From Photobacterium sp. GB-56 (GTDB lineage Bacteria > Pseudomonadota > Gammaproteobacteria > Enterobacterales > Vibrionaceae), in contig NZ_PYNW01000005.1 in NCBI RefSeq assembly GCF_003026105.1, positions 310,001-374,000 on the forward strand: a DNA stretch of 64,000 nt, in the 5' to 3' direction. The notes under the pieces were generated by a model. It did not search any database. It was given only the letters and a program-made list of their open reading frames with translations, and was not told where the DNA came from. Below are positions 1-10,017 of the stretch, in pieces. Within the stretch, counting starts at the first letter, position 1, and the number at the start of each line of letters is the position of its first letter. Made by a program: the position numbers and the translations under genes.

Positions 1-1
1 T

Positions 2-430
2 AAACGCTTTTTCTCTGATGTCGGCGAGCTAAACCATGAAGCACTCGCTAAGTTTACGCAAATAGACTACGACCGTGAGATGGCTTTTGTTGCCGTTGCA
101 CAAAATGCCAATATCAACCCAGATACAAATGAGAAAGAAGATGTTGTTTTAGGTGTTGCTCGGGCGTTATCCGATCCTAAAAACCACGATGCCGAGTTTG
201 CGATTCTAGTACGCTCTGATATGAAAGGATTAGGACTTGGCAGTATCTTAATGGACAAGTTAGTGAGATACAGTAAACAACGTGGATTGCAATATTTAAC
301 GGGAATGACGATGCCGTCAAATCGCGGGATGATCCATCTTGCAGAGAAAGTCGGTTTTAGCATTGATGTACAACTAGAAGATGGCATTGTGGAAATGCTA
401 CTTCCACTTACTGACAAAAAAGATAGCTAA
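2..430 (+). CDS. pat: Protein lysine acetyltransferase Pat, C-terminal part (5' end outside window)
   Basis: The reading frame is open from base 2, so the ATG at base 80 is internal and this is the last 142 residues of a longer protein. The stretch KRFFSDVGELNHEALAKFTQ, followed by IDYDREMAFVA, matches the start of the GNAT acetyltransferase domain in Pat/YfiQ proteins. Pat fuses an inactive ADP-forming acyl-CoA synthetase to a GNAT domain and acetylates lysines of enzymes such as acetyl-CoA synthetase. The acetyl-CoA loop region (around VRSDMKGLGLGSILM) is present. A GNAT domain of another fused acyl-CoA synthetase is the only serious alternative. A terminator follows directly. Confidence 0.82.
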   Translation, partial: KRFFSDVGELNHEALAKFTQIDYDREMAFVAVAQNANINPDTNEKEDVVLGVARALSDPKNHDAEFAILVRSDMKGLGLGSILMDKLVRYSKQRGLQYLTGMTMPSNRGMIHLAEKVGFSIDVQLEDGIVEMLLPLTDKKDS

Positions 431-436
431 GCTCCG

Positions 437-478
437 AGGCAGCCATTCGATGAAATCATCAAATTGCTGCCTTTTTTG
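437..478 (+). terminator. Rho-independent terminator of pat
   Basis: The arms AGGCAGC (437-443) and GCTGCCT (466-472) pair, with a nested GATG-AAAT-CATC hairpin in the loop, and are followed by a run of T. There is no T run on the other strand, so it should act only on pat and not on the convergent chemoreceptor gene. Confidence 0.8.
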
Positions 479-507
479 ATTTTATTGCTTATATTCAACA
501 TCTAACG

Positions 508-2457
508 TTAAACTTTAAATTGACGAATTATATAATGTAGCTGTGATGATAAATCAGATAATTCTTGGGTGGATTTAACGGTTTCATTAACGCTTTGAGC
601 ACTTTGCTGAGAAATCATATTCACCGTTTCCATGTTTCTATTTATTTCTTCAGTCGTTGTACTTTGCTCTTCTGAAGCATTAGCACTTTGTGTATTCATA
701 TCGTTGATCTTGGCAATAGATTCGCTGATCACGCCAAACGCATCTCGGGATTTCGTCGCATTCACAACACTTTCTTTCACAAAGTTATTGCTCTTATCCA
801 TGCTGACAACTAGTTCGTTAGTGCCTAGCTGCACTTTTTCAATTAATACTTGAATTTCTGTCGTTGAATCTTGCGTGCGTTTTGCTAACTCTCTGACTTC
901 ATCAGCCACAACAGCAAAACCTCGCCCTTGATCGCCAGCTCGTGCCGCTTCAATTGCAGCATTTAAAGCCAGCAAATTCGTTTGATCTGCGATGCCGCGA
1001 ATAACATCTAAAATTCCACCTATATTTTCAGTCTCTTGCACCAATTGATTTAACCGTACTGAGGTGAGGTTTATTTCTTCATCAAGTTGATGGATACCTT
1101 CTATTGTATCTTTAACAATGATAATCCCTGATTGCGCTTCCCTATTTGCTTCATTAGCGAATTGAGCGGCTGAAAAGGCATTCTGTGCAACTTCTTGAAC
1201 TGACATAGACATTTGATTCATCGCCACTGCCACTTCATCTGTCATATGTTGTTGTTCTTTCACACCTTGGCTTGATTGCGTCGTTATCGTGGTTAAATTA
1301 TCTGATGCATTTCCAAGTTGATCACTCGCATTACTCATTTTTAAAATGATTTGTTTTAAGCTATCTGCTGTTGTTTGCAATGCAGTGAGTAATACACCTA
1401 CTTCATTATTACCATTTGGCTTGATTTGAATCGTTAAATTACCGTTAGCGAGCTCTTTTGCGGCAACAACCGCTCGTCCTATTGGTCCAGTGATGGTTTT
1501 CGAAATAATAATGCCAATAATCAAGGCAAGAATCGCTGTAATGATTCCCCCCCAAGTAATCACTATGGTTGCTAAATCCGCAGCATTTTCTGCCGATATT
1601 TTACGTTGCTGCATTAAGTCTTTTTCAACTACGATGATATCATTCACTTTAGTACGCAGTTCGTCCATGTAGATCTTGCCTTGCTTCGTTGAAAGCTCTT
1701 GGTATAAATCTTCCATCACTTTGTAATCAAGCCCATTTTTTATCAGCTTAATTGCAACCTCAGCATAATTATTAATCCAAGCATTGACGTTTCTATCTTC
1801 AAACTTGTTGAATTTAAATATATTTTCTAACTCTTTCTTACTGATGTAATACGGCTCAAGGTAAGCTTCATCTTTATTAATGATATAACCACGTAATCCT
1901 GTTTCCATATTAATTAACGCTTGGAGTACATCAGTGCTTTTATAGCCAAACTTTCTATCTTTTACTTCAACTCGAATCTGATCCATAAGCTTCTTCCCCA
2001 TTCCAGAAGCTAATAGTTCATCGATTTCAATGGCTGCATTCTCACCACTTTTAATATCTTTTCGAAGCTTAATGATCTTTTCTGCATACTTTTGCCAGTT
2101 CATCGCATCACTCTCGACTTTATCAAACCGTCGTTGTTGTGTTGGATTATCACTGGTCAATTGTTTAACAATATTAAGATCTTTTTTGAACCTATCTTTA
2201 CCACTCACATAAGGTTCTAAATATTCAGTTTGTCCACCAATAGCAAAACCGCGCAGTCCTGTTTCTTGATCAATCATCGCACTAACAAGCCCATTCGCAT
2301 GATCGATAACTTTATATGTGTGTTCTACTTTTTTGGATGTTTGCTCCATTGTATTAATTGCATTCCATACAATGGTAAATAAAACGCCAAGTAAAAAAAT
2401 AACGAAGCCATTACTTATTAGTAGCTTATTTCTTATTGAAATATTGGAGATATTCAT
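508..2457 (-). CDS. Methyl-accepting chemotaxis protein with tandem CHASE3-like sensor
   Basis: This 649-residue chemoreceptor has a transmembrane helix at about residues 12-32, a periplasmic region to about 294, a second helix at about 295-319, a HAMP domain to about 372 and a long cytoplasmic signalling domain. The hairpin tip, [20 protein letters not shown], contacts CheA/CheW. The periplasmic part holds two ETGLRG(F/Y) motifs (about residues 65 and 185), each followed by a YLEPY sequence, which is characteristic of the four-helix CHASE3 sensor family. The C-terminus (RQFKV) has no CheR-tethering pentapeptide. The ligand cannot be predicted. It is a single gene convergent with pat. Confidence 0.93.
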   Translation of the reverse strand: MNISNISIRNKLLISNGFVIFLLGVLFTIVWNAINTMEQTSKKVEHTYKVIDHANGLVSAMIDQETGLRGFAIGGQTEYLEPYVSGKDRFKKDLNIVKQLTSDNPTQQRRFDKVESDAMNWQKYAEKIIKLRKDIKSGENAAIEIDELLASGMGKKLMDQIRVEVKDRKFGYKSTDVLQALINMETGLRGYIINKDEAYLEPYYISKKELENIFKFNKFEDRNVNAWINNYAEVAIKLIKNGLDYKVMEDLYQELSTKQGKIYMDELRTKVNDIIVVEKDLMQQRKISAENAADLATIVITWGGIITAILALIIGIIISKTITGPIGRAVVAAKELANGNLTIQIKPNGNNEVGVLLTALQTTADSLKQIILKMSNASDQLGNASDNLTTITTQSSQGVKEQQHMTDEVAVAMNQMSMSVQEVAQNAFSAAQFANEANREAQSGIIIVKDTIEGIHQLDEEINLTSVRLNQLVQETENIGGILDVIRGIADQTNLLALNAAIEAARAGDQGRGFAVVADEVRELAKRTQDSTTEIQVLIEKVQLGTNELVVSMDKSNNFVKESVVNATKSRDAFGVISESIAKINDMNTQSANASEEQSTTTEEINRNMETVNMISQQSAQSVNETVKSTQELSDLSSQLHYIIRQFKV

Positions 2458-2730
2458 AATGTATTAGCCTTTTATTATTGAGTAATAACGGCAGATATGA
2501 CGGCGATCACTTCAGTTAACCCAAAATGTCCATAGCTTGTAGCCTTATATAGAATAAGCAATTAATTGCACTTAAATTTATAAACTACAGTAATTTGTTT
2601 TAAAACTGAGAATATCAAACGTATTGATAAAATTACCTTTAAATCCGTAGCATATTTAGCTAACAAAAATGCCTTATACACTATAATTTTCAGTTTAAAG
2701 ACAGTTATCCGAATTATGTGAGGTGTTACT

Positions 2731-3588
2731 GTGTATAACTATCTAAACACTGAGGGATATAAAACACGTCATTATTTATATTTACTCACCACTATCATGA
2801 GCTTTTTGTTTCTATCGCATTTTACTTACGCAGGAACGACCAAAAATATTGGTACCAACATTCCTCTTGATGATCAGTACGGATTAGCACTTGAACCTGC
2901 TCCAACTATCACTTATCGCTTTTTACCACCAGCAGCTGGACAGCAACAAATTGAACAATTTATAGAACAATCTCCTGTACTCGACACCATCAAACAACTT
3001 AGCCAACGTCGTTTTATTTTCTCACCCAGTTTACAGGTTGTGTTCGGTTCTAAAGATGGCCCACTGTTCGATCCTGAGAAAAATTCGATCCACATTCCCT
3101 ATCAATTTGTCATTGAAGTCCGTAAACGTTTTAAAAATAAAGGCTTGATCAACAATCAACGAGAGTTAAATCAAGCAACAGAAGATGCATTATTACATAC
3201 CCTACTACATGAAATTGGTCATGCTTATATTCTTGATAGAGCAATACCCATTTTAGGCAAAGAGGAAGATTCCATTGATAACTTTGCGACTATCCTATTA
3301 CTTAACGATATCGCAAGAGGAGATGAAATAGCGATGAACTCCGCCGATTTATTTGCGTTAGAAGATCTGGATATAGACAGTTTTGATGACGCGGATTTTG
3401 TCAGCGAGCACAGTTTAGACTTGCAGCGTTACTATAATATTTTATGTTTAGTGTATGGTAGTAACCCTAACCGTTATCAACGTATATTCGATGAGTTACC
3501 CGTCTCTGAACGCCAACAGCAAAAAGAGCGTTGTCCTGAATATTTTTCTGTCATTAATCAAGGCTGGTTGCATTATCTTGCCGAATAA
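2731..3588 (+). CDS. Secreted HExxH putative metallopeptidase (DUF4344-like)
   Basis: This is a 285-residue exported protein with a GTG start preceded by a GTGAGG Shine-Dalgarno sequence. A hydrophobic segment at about residues 17-34 ending FTYAGT looks like a signal peptide. HEIGH at residues 160-164, within LLHTLLHEIGHAY, is a zinc-metallopeptidase motif. A second acidic region follows (EEDSIDNFATILLLND), as in DUF4344 putative metallopeptidases. The end contains a conserved-looking CPEYF. Its substrate is unknown and it stands alone, divergent from the chemoreceptor gene. Proteolytic activity is inferred from the motif only. Confidence 0.72.
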   Translation: MYNYLNTEGYKTRHYLYLLTTIMSFLFLSHFTYAGTTKNIGTNIPLDDQYGLALEPAPTITYRFLPPAAGQQQIEQFIEQSPVLDTIKQLSQRRFIFSPSLQVVFGSKDGPLFDPEKNSIHIPYQFVIEVRKRFKNKGLINNQRELNQATEDALLHTLLHEIGHAYILDRAIPILGKEEDSIDNFATILLLNDIARGDEIAMNSADLFALEDLDIDSFDDADFVSEHSLDLQRYYNILCLVYGSNPNRYQRIFDELPVSERQQQKERCPEYFSVINQGWLHYLAE

Positions 3589-3753
3589 CGATAAGCAAGC
3601 TGATATGAATGATATATTCATTGCAAATCAATATTTAAAGCTATAAATAACCCAAATATGACAAAGCAAAAAACAATCACTTTACTATAGGGCTATAATC
3701 TTTAATATCAATAACATGATAACGATTTACATTGTGTTGTTACACTTTTACGG

Positions 3754-6700
3754 ATGAGTTTGTATTCTATGTCGAATGGCAGTCAAAAAGATAATAAAGC
3801 AGAAACAAACTCAGATATAAGTAAGAATGATCATACTAATGCGGTTTCGCAGCCTAAGCGATTCCGTCGCTTTCTATTTTGGACGATTTTACTTTTCACA
3901 ACGCTTCCGCCTGTCGTACTTTCTATCTGGCTGAACAGTAAAGGGATCCACCTTAACAGCGTTTCAGGGTTACATTTCAAACATGGTCTTTCTGCCAAGA
4001 AAATCTCTGTCAGTATTAATGATACAAAATTAGAGTTTAACAATTTATCTCTTCAACGACGTCTCGATAAAACCAGTGGAGAAGTGTCGTATCATATAGT
4101 GGCAACAAAAACGAAACTGGTACTTCCTCCTGCAGCAAAATCAATGCTTAAAGAGAACAATGTACAACTTAACTACATTCACTTTTGGGATGCTGATTTT
4201 AAGTTTACGCATTTTAAGACACCTTTTCGTTTTTCAGCCCATGCGCGAAAAGTAACAGCATCAGCGCTGCATACTAACAGTGTAAGTGGGTGGCCTAACG
4301 CTATCCAGATACTAGAAGATGTTAACGTAGATTTTAATAGTGATCCTGATATTGCATTATCTGGCACAGTAAAGCACGGTGTGATAACCCTGTTTTTCCC
4401 TGACTATAATCCCTCTCCTCATTATCGTTTACCTTTTAACGATGGTGATTTTTCTATTGCTTGGAAGAAGGATTCAACTCCACTCAAAATTAATATTGGC
4501 TCTTTGGTTCCAGAGTGGGAAACCTTATATTCAATTTTAGAAAAGCAAATCATCACGAAAATGGCTTTCGCGATTGATTTCCATGATCCAATAGACTCTA
4601 TGGTGTTAACCACTGATAAATTTCATATTGAAGAACCTAAATATTTGCCGCAATTTGTTGAGCGTGCCGATATTAATAATAAGGGCTACCACTTAGGACA
4701 AACCATTGCCAACCTTGCGCAATTGCCGATGCACAAATTTAAAGTGAAATCTTTTACTTACGGTGATTTAATTTTAGATGCGAAGGTGGTTTTAGAAACA
4801 CCACTCGCAAATACAGAAGGTAAGACTGAACAAAAAAAGCATAAAAAGAAAACAGCTAAAAAACTGGCGACACAGAAACAAATTGATAGAAAAAAGGCAA
4901 TAGATCAAGCGAAACAACAAGCAAAAGATCTTAACGTCACAGAAGAAGCGCGAACAAAAGCGAAATTTATTGTTCGTGGTAAAGCACTTGCGCCTAATCC
5001 CTACGATCTTGATGTGACAGTTCGTCACTTAACTAAAATTGATGCATGGGTTAATACCCACCTAACACGCAGTGACGGTAACAACCTTTACTGTGAATCT
5101 AAAATCCTCTTTAAACAGCCATTACCTACTTACTTCAATTGTAATGCTAACTTCAAAGACACCAAAGAATTTACAGATCGTCTAGGCCTAACTGAACTGC
5201 CTAACGCAAAGATCAATGGCCCACTGCGCTTTTGGGCTAAACAAACATCAGCTCCTATTGATGCGCCTAAGAATAAAAGCATGCTGCTTAACAACAAACT
5301 TGCTACCGCTTATTATGATGTAGGATTTGAATTACCTGAATCTTTTGAGATCGCCTTAAACAAGTACGCTCTCCCAGCAGGCTTATTCAAAAAATTTAAT
5401 GGTGAGCACGCAGAACAACGTAAAAACAAACAACTTGCTGATGTTAAAATGATCAGTGATGGCAAAATCGAATTTAACGTGAATTTCTACGACAAGCTAC
5501 TACGTGTCAATTTGAAAGATGACAGTAAAAAAATTAGTTTTGTTAATAAAAAAACGCAATCGGCTATCAAACTAAATTTTAAAGATCTCAGCTGTCTTTA
5601 CCCTAATTTGCAATGTCATATTAATGCAGAGATTGAAGCTAAAGCCGATAAGATTTATCCCATGCCTAATAGTTTGATTAAAAACTTCAATTTTCGCACC
5701 AACATGGTAGCAACATGGGCTAACAACCTCTTAGTCGCAAAAATGGCTAAGAATAATATTTCAATGGATAATGTTGATGTTCAAAGTATTCCTGGCTTTC
5801 AAAAGAGCCAAAGTAAGAATGTTAACTTCCAGTTAGATTCATTAGTCGGACTCTATACACAAAATAAACAAGGTACTATTGGTACATTTACCATTTACCA
5901 ACCAGCAGAAACAAAGGCATCACTGAATTCTGAATTTGTAGTAAACCGCCAAGAAGGTGCTCATTCAGATGAAAACAGGCATCCATCATTAAGTCGCTAT
6001 CGCGCAGATCTAGGGATCAAAGTTAATAATTTTTATCTTAGCCAAGATTTGAAATTAGACGATGACACGTCATTAGAAAACGTGAAGGCTAATACGGATA
6101 GTACAAATAAAGATCCGTCATCTAAAGTGTGCAATCCTGTCATGCGAAGTATTCCTACACCACCGTATAAGCATAGTCACGCATACAGTGTTGAAGCGTT
6201 AATTAAAGATAACGTCTACTCAGCGACGGCTCTACCACAATTGAATGTTTGTGCGGGAGCATCACATTTCACTGCGCCATTACGTAACGAAATTGATAAT
6301 CCAGAGGCTTTTTTAACCGCGTCTATCATCGATACATCAGGTAATATAAACCACAATACAGATAGTGACGTTATTCTTAAACCACTGATCATTAGGTCTG
6401 ATTACGGTATTGTATTTAATGTTCAACGTAATCAATTAAAACTGGGTAAAATTTACAGTGATGGCCACGTACAGTTATTAGGCAATGAGTTAACCCTCAA
6501 CAATCAATTTAAAAACAGCAGAAAGGCTTTATTTGCAGATATTGATTTACACGCTAACTTTGACACTGGGAACTCTCACATAAAGTTACAGCGTCACACA
6601 TTTGATTTTACACCAGAGCAAGATCTCAAAAGCTATTACATTCCTATATTGCCGATTGATTTAAATATTACCCATGGTCAGTTAACCACGAGTGCCGATA

Positions 6701-7509
6701 TTCATATAAATAAAGATGCACAAATTACAGGATCAATTGAACTATCAAGTGACGGCATTACAGGTGCGTATGAAAGTTATCGCTTTGGTAACGTTGATAG
6801 CAATGTAGAATTAGCGCTGATTGATTCTAATGTGAAAACACAATCACCGCTGGAAATCTCAGCCGATTATCTTGATCTGGGTATTCCGATGTCAAACCCT
6901 CGTTTTGTTGCTGATTTTGATACCGCAAAACAGTATTACCATATTGCACACGGTTCAACTGAGCTTTACGGGGGAAATGTCACTATTACACCACTCACTA
7001 TCACTAGCCTGAGTAATATTAAAGAAGTTCCTTTAAAGGTAACGGGGATTGATTTAAAACGTGTCATGGCGATTGCGGATCAAGACAATATTGAACTAAC
7101 AGGAAAAGTGGATGGCATTATTCCTATTGCGCTTGATAATGGCAGTATTGTGATACGTAACGCTTCGCTCGATACCCGTACACCCGGCGGCGTATTACGC
7201 TACATTGAAGGCTCAAGCCTTGATAAAAAAATTAAAGAGGCGGGCGCGTCAAGTCCGCTCAATATTGTAAAGGTTTTAGAAAATTACCATTATAATAGTA
7301 TTGCTCTTACCTTTGATTACGCTAAAAATGGCGACCTTTCATTAATAACAGAAATCAAAGGTCAAAGCCCAGACTTCCAGAACGGACGTCCGATCCACTT
7401 AAACATTAATTTAAATGACAATATCCCTAAATTATTGCGCTCAAAAGATTTGATTTATTCATCACATTTAGTCGCTCAAATCAAACAACAACTTGGCATT
7501 CAAGAATAA
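3754..7509 (+). CDS. ydbH: YdbH family AsmA-like intermembrane lipid transport protein
   Basis: This very long (1251-residue) protein has one N-terminal membrane anchor (about residues 38-60) and an otherwise beta-rich periplasmic body, like the AsmA-like bridge proteins TamB, YhdP and YdbH. In E. coli these act redundantly in phospholipid traffic to the outer membrane, and YdbH works with the outer-membrane lipoprotein YnbE. The identification rests on size and topology and on the two following genes, which are recognisable ynbE and ydbL. An unusual lysine/alanine/glutamine-rich, probably helical insertion occupies about residues 350-405. A second ATG at 3769 could be the real start, since the Shine-Dalgarno spacing is better there. 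Confidence 0.85.
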   Translation: MSLYSMSNGSQKDNKAETNSDISKNDHTNAVSQPKRFRRFLFWTILLFTTLPPVVLSIWLNSKGIHLNSVSGLHFKHGLSAKKISVSINDTKLEFNNLSLQRRLDKTSGEVSYHIVATKTKLVLPPAAKSMLKENNVQLNYIHFWDADFKFTHFKTPFRFSAHARKVTASALHTNSVSGWPNAIQILEDVNVDFNSDPDIALSGTVKHGVITLFFPDYNPSPHYRLPFNDGDFSIAWKKDSTPLKINIGSLVPEWETLYSILEKQIITKMAFAIDFHDPIDSMVLTTDKFHIEEPKYLPQFVERADINNKGYHLGQTIANLAQLPMHKFKVKSFTYGDLILDAKVVLETPLANTEGKTEQKKHKKKTAKKLATQKQIDRKKAIDQAKQQAKDLNVTEEARTKAKFIVRGKALAPNPYDLDVTVRHLTKIDAWVNTHLTRSDGNNLYCESKILFKQPLPTYFNCNANFKDTKEFTDRLGLTELPNAKINGPLRFWAKQTSAPIDAPKNKSMLLNNKLATAYYDVGFELPESFEIALNKYALPAGLFKKFNGEHAEQRKNKQLADVKMISDGKIEFNVNFYDKLLRVNLKDDSKKISFVNKKTQSAIKLNFKDLSCLYPNLQCHINAEIEAKADKIYPMPNSLIKNFNFRTNMVATWANNLLVAKMAKNNISMDNVDVQSIPGFQKSQSKNVNFQLDSLVGLYTQNKQGTIGTFTIYQPAETKASLNSEFVVNRQEGAHSDENRHPSLSRYRADLGIKVNNFYLSQDLKLDDDTSLENVKANTDSTNKDPSSKVCNPVMRSIPTPPYKHSHAYSVEALIKDNVYSATALPQLNVCAGASHFTAPLRNEIDNPEAFLTASIIDTSGNINHNTDSDVILKPLIIRSDYGIVFNVQRNQLKLGKIYSDGHVQLLGNELTLNNQFKNSRKALFADIDLHANFDTGNSHIKLQRHTFDFTPEQDLKSYYIPILPIDLNITHGQLTTSADIHINKDAQITGSIELSSDGITGAYESYRFGNVDSNVELALIDSNVKTQSPLEISADYLDLGIPMSNPRFVADFDTAKQYYHIAHGSTELYGGNVTITPLTITSLSNIKEVPLKVTGIDLKRVMAIADQDNIELTGKVDGIIPIALDNGSIVIRNASLDTRTPGGVLRYIEGSSLDKKIKEAGASSPLNIVKVLENYHYNSIALTFDYAKNGDLSLITEIKGQSPDFQNGRPIHLNINLNDNIPKLLRSKDLIYSSHLVAQIKQQLGIQE

Positions 7510-7526
7510 GAAGACAACTACCAGAT

Positions 7527-7784
7527 ATGATTACCTATAACAAACATTGCCAAAATCAAGACAATAAGAGTCGCTCTGATGGTCATTTTTCAGCAGTAAA
7601 AGCCGCTTTTCTGCTATTAGGCCTTTCGAGTATTATTGTAATCAGTGGCTGTACACCAAAGGTTGAGGTTGCACTTTCAGAAAAGCCGATCGTTATTAAC
7701 CTTAACATCAATATTAAGCATGAAATCAATGTGAAAGCCGATCGTGAAATTAATGAGCTATTCAATGACAAAGATGTATTTTAA
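7527..7784 (+). CDS. ynbE: YnbE family outer-membrane lipoprotein
   Basis: This 85-residue lipoprotein has a lipobox (VISGC) with the acylated cysteine at about residue 42. It is followed by the short beta-rich YnbE segment VEVALSEKPIVINLNINIKH. YnbE is the outer-membrane partner of YdbH in E. coli, forming an intermembrane bridge. It begins 17 bases after ydbH stops and overlaps ydbL, so the three are one transcription unit. The region before the signal sequence (about 24 polar residues) is longer than I would expect for YnbE; an in-frame downstream start is not obvious because the next methionine is lacking. Confidence 0.85.
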   Translation: MITYNKHCQNQDNKSRSDGHFSAVKAAFLLLGLSSIIVISGCTPKVEVALSEKPIVINLNINIKHEINVKADREINELFNDKDVF

Positions 7785-8106
7785 ATTCGTTCTGAGTGTA
7801 CTTAGTGGGCTATTACTATTGTCGTCAGTGGCTCATGCATTAACGTTACAACAAGCTAAACAGCACGGACTGATTGGTGAGGCAAATAATGGGTATGTGG
7901 CCAGTGTACAACCTACTCCTTCACCGTCTTTACGTGCGTTAATTAATTCCGTGAATAACAAACGCCAACAAGGCTACTTGCATATCAGCAAAAAAAATAA
8001 TCTATCATTAGATGATGTGACTAGCATGGCACAAGAAAAAGCGGTAAAGAAAACTTTACCGGGACAGTATTTTCAAACTAAAACGGGGGATTGGGTTAAA
8101 AAATAA
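7765..8106 (+). CDS. ydbL: YdbL family periplasmic protein (DUF1318)
   Basis: This 113-residue exported protein has a signal peptide ending VAHALTLQQAKQHGLIGE and the YdbL/DUF1318 body: the N-terminal motif above, an alpha-helical middle and a C-terminal GQYFQTKTGDWVKK. In E. coli YdbL modulates the YdbH-YnbE complex. The frame opens at a GTG at 7744, but the ATG at 7765 has a GAG-type Shine-Dalgarno element and gives a normal signal peptide. With that start it overlaps the end of ynbE by 20 bases, which suggests translational coupling. No clear terminator follows. Confidence 0.85.
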   Translation: MTKMYFKFVLSVLSGLLLLSSVAHALTLQQAKQHGLIGEANNGYVASVQPTPSPSLRALINSVNNKRQQGYLHISKKNNLSLDDVTSMAQEKAVKKTLPGQYFQTKTGDWVKK

Positions 8107-8221
8107 ACCCTTACTTATGTTAAGTTTTTCTTAACCCCACACTCAGTCTATTTAACTCTAAACTGTTCAGTATTCAGCGTATAATATTCTTAATTATAAT
8201 TATATTTTTATCGCTATTACT

Positions 8222-9172
8222 ATGCCCATCATTGATAACCTCAAACGTCTACGACCAATGGACGCGATTTTTATTTGTACTGCATTATTATGTTTGCTAC
8301 CTATTATCAGTTCGCCAATCGCTTTAATTCTTGGTTTTCTACTTGCCAGTTTTGGTTTAGTCCCTTCACAATTTAATATCGCTGCCCTAACCAAAAAACT
8401 TTTATCTTATTCCATTATAGGTTTGGGCTTTGGTATCCATTTAAATGAGGCAATTGAAGCCAGTAAAGCTGGATTAGGCTTAATCATTTGCTCTATTTTC
8501 TTTACGCTACTTCTAGGCTGGATTGCTACTCACTTTTTATCACTAGATAAGAAAACCGGTCATTTAATTGCCTCTGGTACTGCAATTTGTGGTGGTAGCG
8601 CTATTGCAGCGGTTTCCCCTGCTATTAATGCAAAAGATGAGCAAACATCACTTGCCTTAGCAACGGTATTTGTCTTAAACGCTGTCGCACTGTTTGTATT
8701 CCCGGCTATTGGTCATTTATTGGACATGAGCCAGCACGCTTTCGGAACATGGGCAGCGATTGCCATTCACGATACCTCATCTGTTGTCGGTGCAGCTGGT
8801 TCTTACGGGGATGAAGCCTTAAAAACAGCAACAACGTTAAAGTTAGCGCGTGCATTATGGATCATCCCTGTCGCTTTTATCAGTGCTTTAATTTTTAAAG
8901 GGAACAGCAAGAAAATCGCGGTACCTTACTTTATCGTTTTATATTGTGTTGCTATTTTAATTGCGCACTTTTTACCGCAATTTCAATCTGTTTACGATGT
9001 GATATTTACAGCTTCTAAACGTTTGCTGGTGGTGTGTCTATTCTTAATCGGCTCTGGGATCACTGTTAATAAGCTGAGAAATGCGGGTCCAAAACCAATG
9101 TTATTAGGTGTGCTACTCTGGCTTGCTATTGGTATATCCTCATTAATCTATATCGAAATGTTTATCCCTTAA
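8222..9172 (+). CDS. yeiH: YeiH family putative sulfate exporter (inner membrane)
   Basis: This 316-residue polytopic membrane protein has about ten hydrophobic segments. Two family signatures are visible: [17 protein letters not shown] in the middle and [16 protein letters not shown] after it, both hallmarks of the YeiH/Cons_hypoth698 family. These proteins are annotated as sulfate exporters, but the real substrate is uncertain. No LysR-type regulator (the usual yeiE partner) is adjacent. A strong hairpin terminator follows. The start lacks a good Shine-Dalgarno sequence. Confidence 0.85.
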   Translation: MPIIDNLKRLRPMDAIFICTALLCLLPIISSPIALILGFLLASFGLVPSQFNIAALTKKLLSYSIIGLGFGIHLNEAIEASKAGLGLIICSIFFTLLLGWIATHFLSLDKKTGHLIASGTAICGGSAIAAVSPAINAKDEQTSLALATVFVLNAVALFVFPAIGHLLDMSQHAFGTWAAIAIHDTSSVVGAAGSYGDEALKTATTLKLARALWIIPVAFISALIFKGNSKKIAVPYFIVLYCVAILIAHFLPQFQSVYDVIFTASKRLLVVCLFLIGSGITVNKLRNAGPKPMLLGVLLWLAIGISSLIYIEMFIP

Positions 9173-9189
9173 CTTTTCGCTATTGTCTA

Positions 9190-9229
9190 AACAAAGAGCC
9201 AGACTATATGTCTGGCTCTTTGTTTTTAT
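9190..9229. terminator. Bidirectional terminator between yeiH and the acetyltransferase gene
   Basis: The arms AACAAAGAGCCAGA (9190-9203) and TCTGGCTCTTTGTT (9211-9224) pair perfectly over 14 bases and carry T-rich sequence on both sides, serving the two convergent genes. Confidence 0.88.
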
Positions 9230-9252
9230 ACGCTGGTTAGCAGCCTTGAGTA

Positions 9253-9858
9253 TTACATTTCCATAATTGGACGCCACATCTCTTCTAATTCTGCTTCTGA
9301 TGGTATAGCACTATGCTCGATTTTTTTTACTACTCGACAGGGATTACCTACAGCAACAGAGTCTGCAGGAATATCTTTCGTTACAATACTACCTGCGCCA
9401 ATGACACTTCTATCACCAATAGTAACCCCGTCTAATATTATGGCTCCGGCTCCTATCCATACATTATCACCAATAGTGATAGGATTAGCAGCGGCAATAG
9501 GTAAGACTCTTTCAGCAATATCTAATGGATGACCTGCTGTACTAATAACCACATTCGGTCCAATTTGAACGAACTCTCCAAGCATCACTGGAGCAATATC
9601 TAAAATTTTAACGCCTGCATTAAGAAAACCACCACGTTTGAAATGTATATTCTTTCCCATATCACAATAAAATGGCGGAAGAATAGTAACGCCATTTACC
9701 GAACCCAATAACTCAAACAGGATGCGATGATATTTTTCGTCTTCTGATGGTCGAGCATGGTTAAAGTCATACAGCTTTTCTTTAACACTTTGCTGAAATT
9801 GGACAAGTTCTGGGTTGATGGGTAAATGTACGGAGAAATCTGATAGTTTGCTGCTCAT
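9253..9858 (-). CDS. Sugar O-acetyltransferase, left-handed beta-helix (maltose/galactoside acetyltransferase type)
   Basis: This 201-residue enzyme of the LacA/Maa type transfers acetyl from acetyl-CoA to a sugar hydroxyl. The N-terminal helical region precedes hexapeptide repeats, for example IGDNVWIGAGAIILDGVTIG and IGDRSVIGAGSIVTKDIPAD. The catalytic histidine lies in STAGHPLD. The ATG at 9858 was chosen because AGAGG lies just upstream and the family begins near here; the open frame extends 51 more codons without similarity to the fold. The true acceptor sugar is unknown. Confidence 0.87.
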   Translation of the reverse strand: MSSKLSDFSVHLPINPELVQFQQSVKEKLYDFNHARPSEDEKYHRILFELLGSVNGVTILPPFYCDMGKNIHFKRGGFLNAGVKILDIAPVMLGEFVQIGPNVVISTAGHPLDIAERVLPIAAANPITIGDNVWIGAGAIILDGVTIGDRSVIGAGSIVTKDIPADSVAVGNPCRVVKKIEHSAIPSEAELEEMWRPIMEM

Positions 9859-10017
9859 CCTTGCCTCTAATACCAATAGACATTTCAATATAATAAATAA
9901 AGTATCTGATGGCGCGGCTATTTTATATAACAAGAAACACGGATAAATAAAAAAGCGGCTATCATTTTGCCGCTTCGTGATAGAGATCTTAATTAAAAAG
10001 GATAAATACAATTTTGT

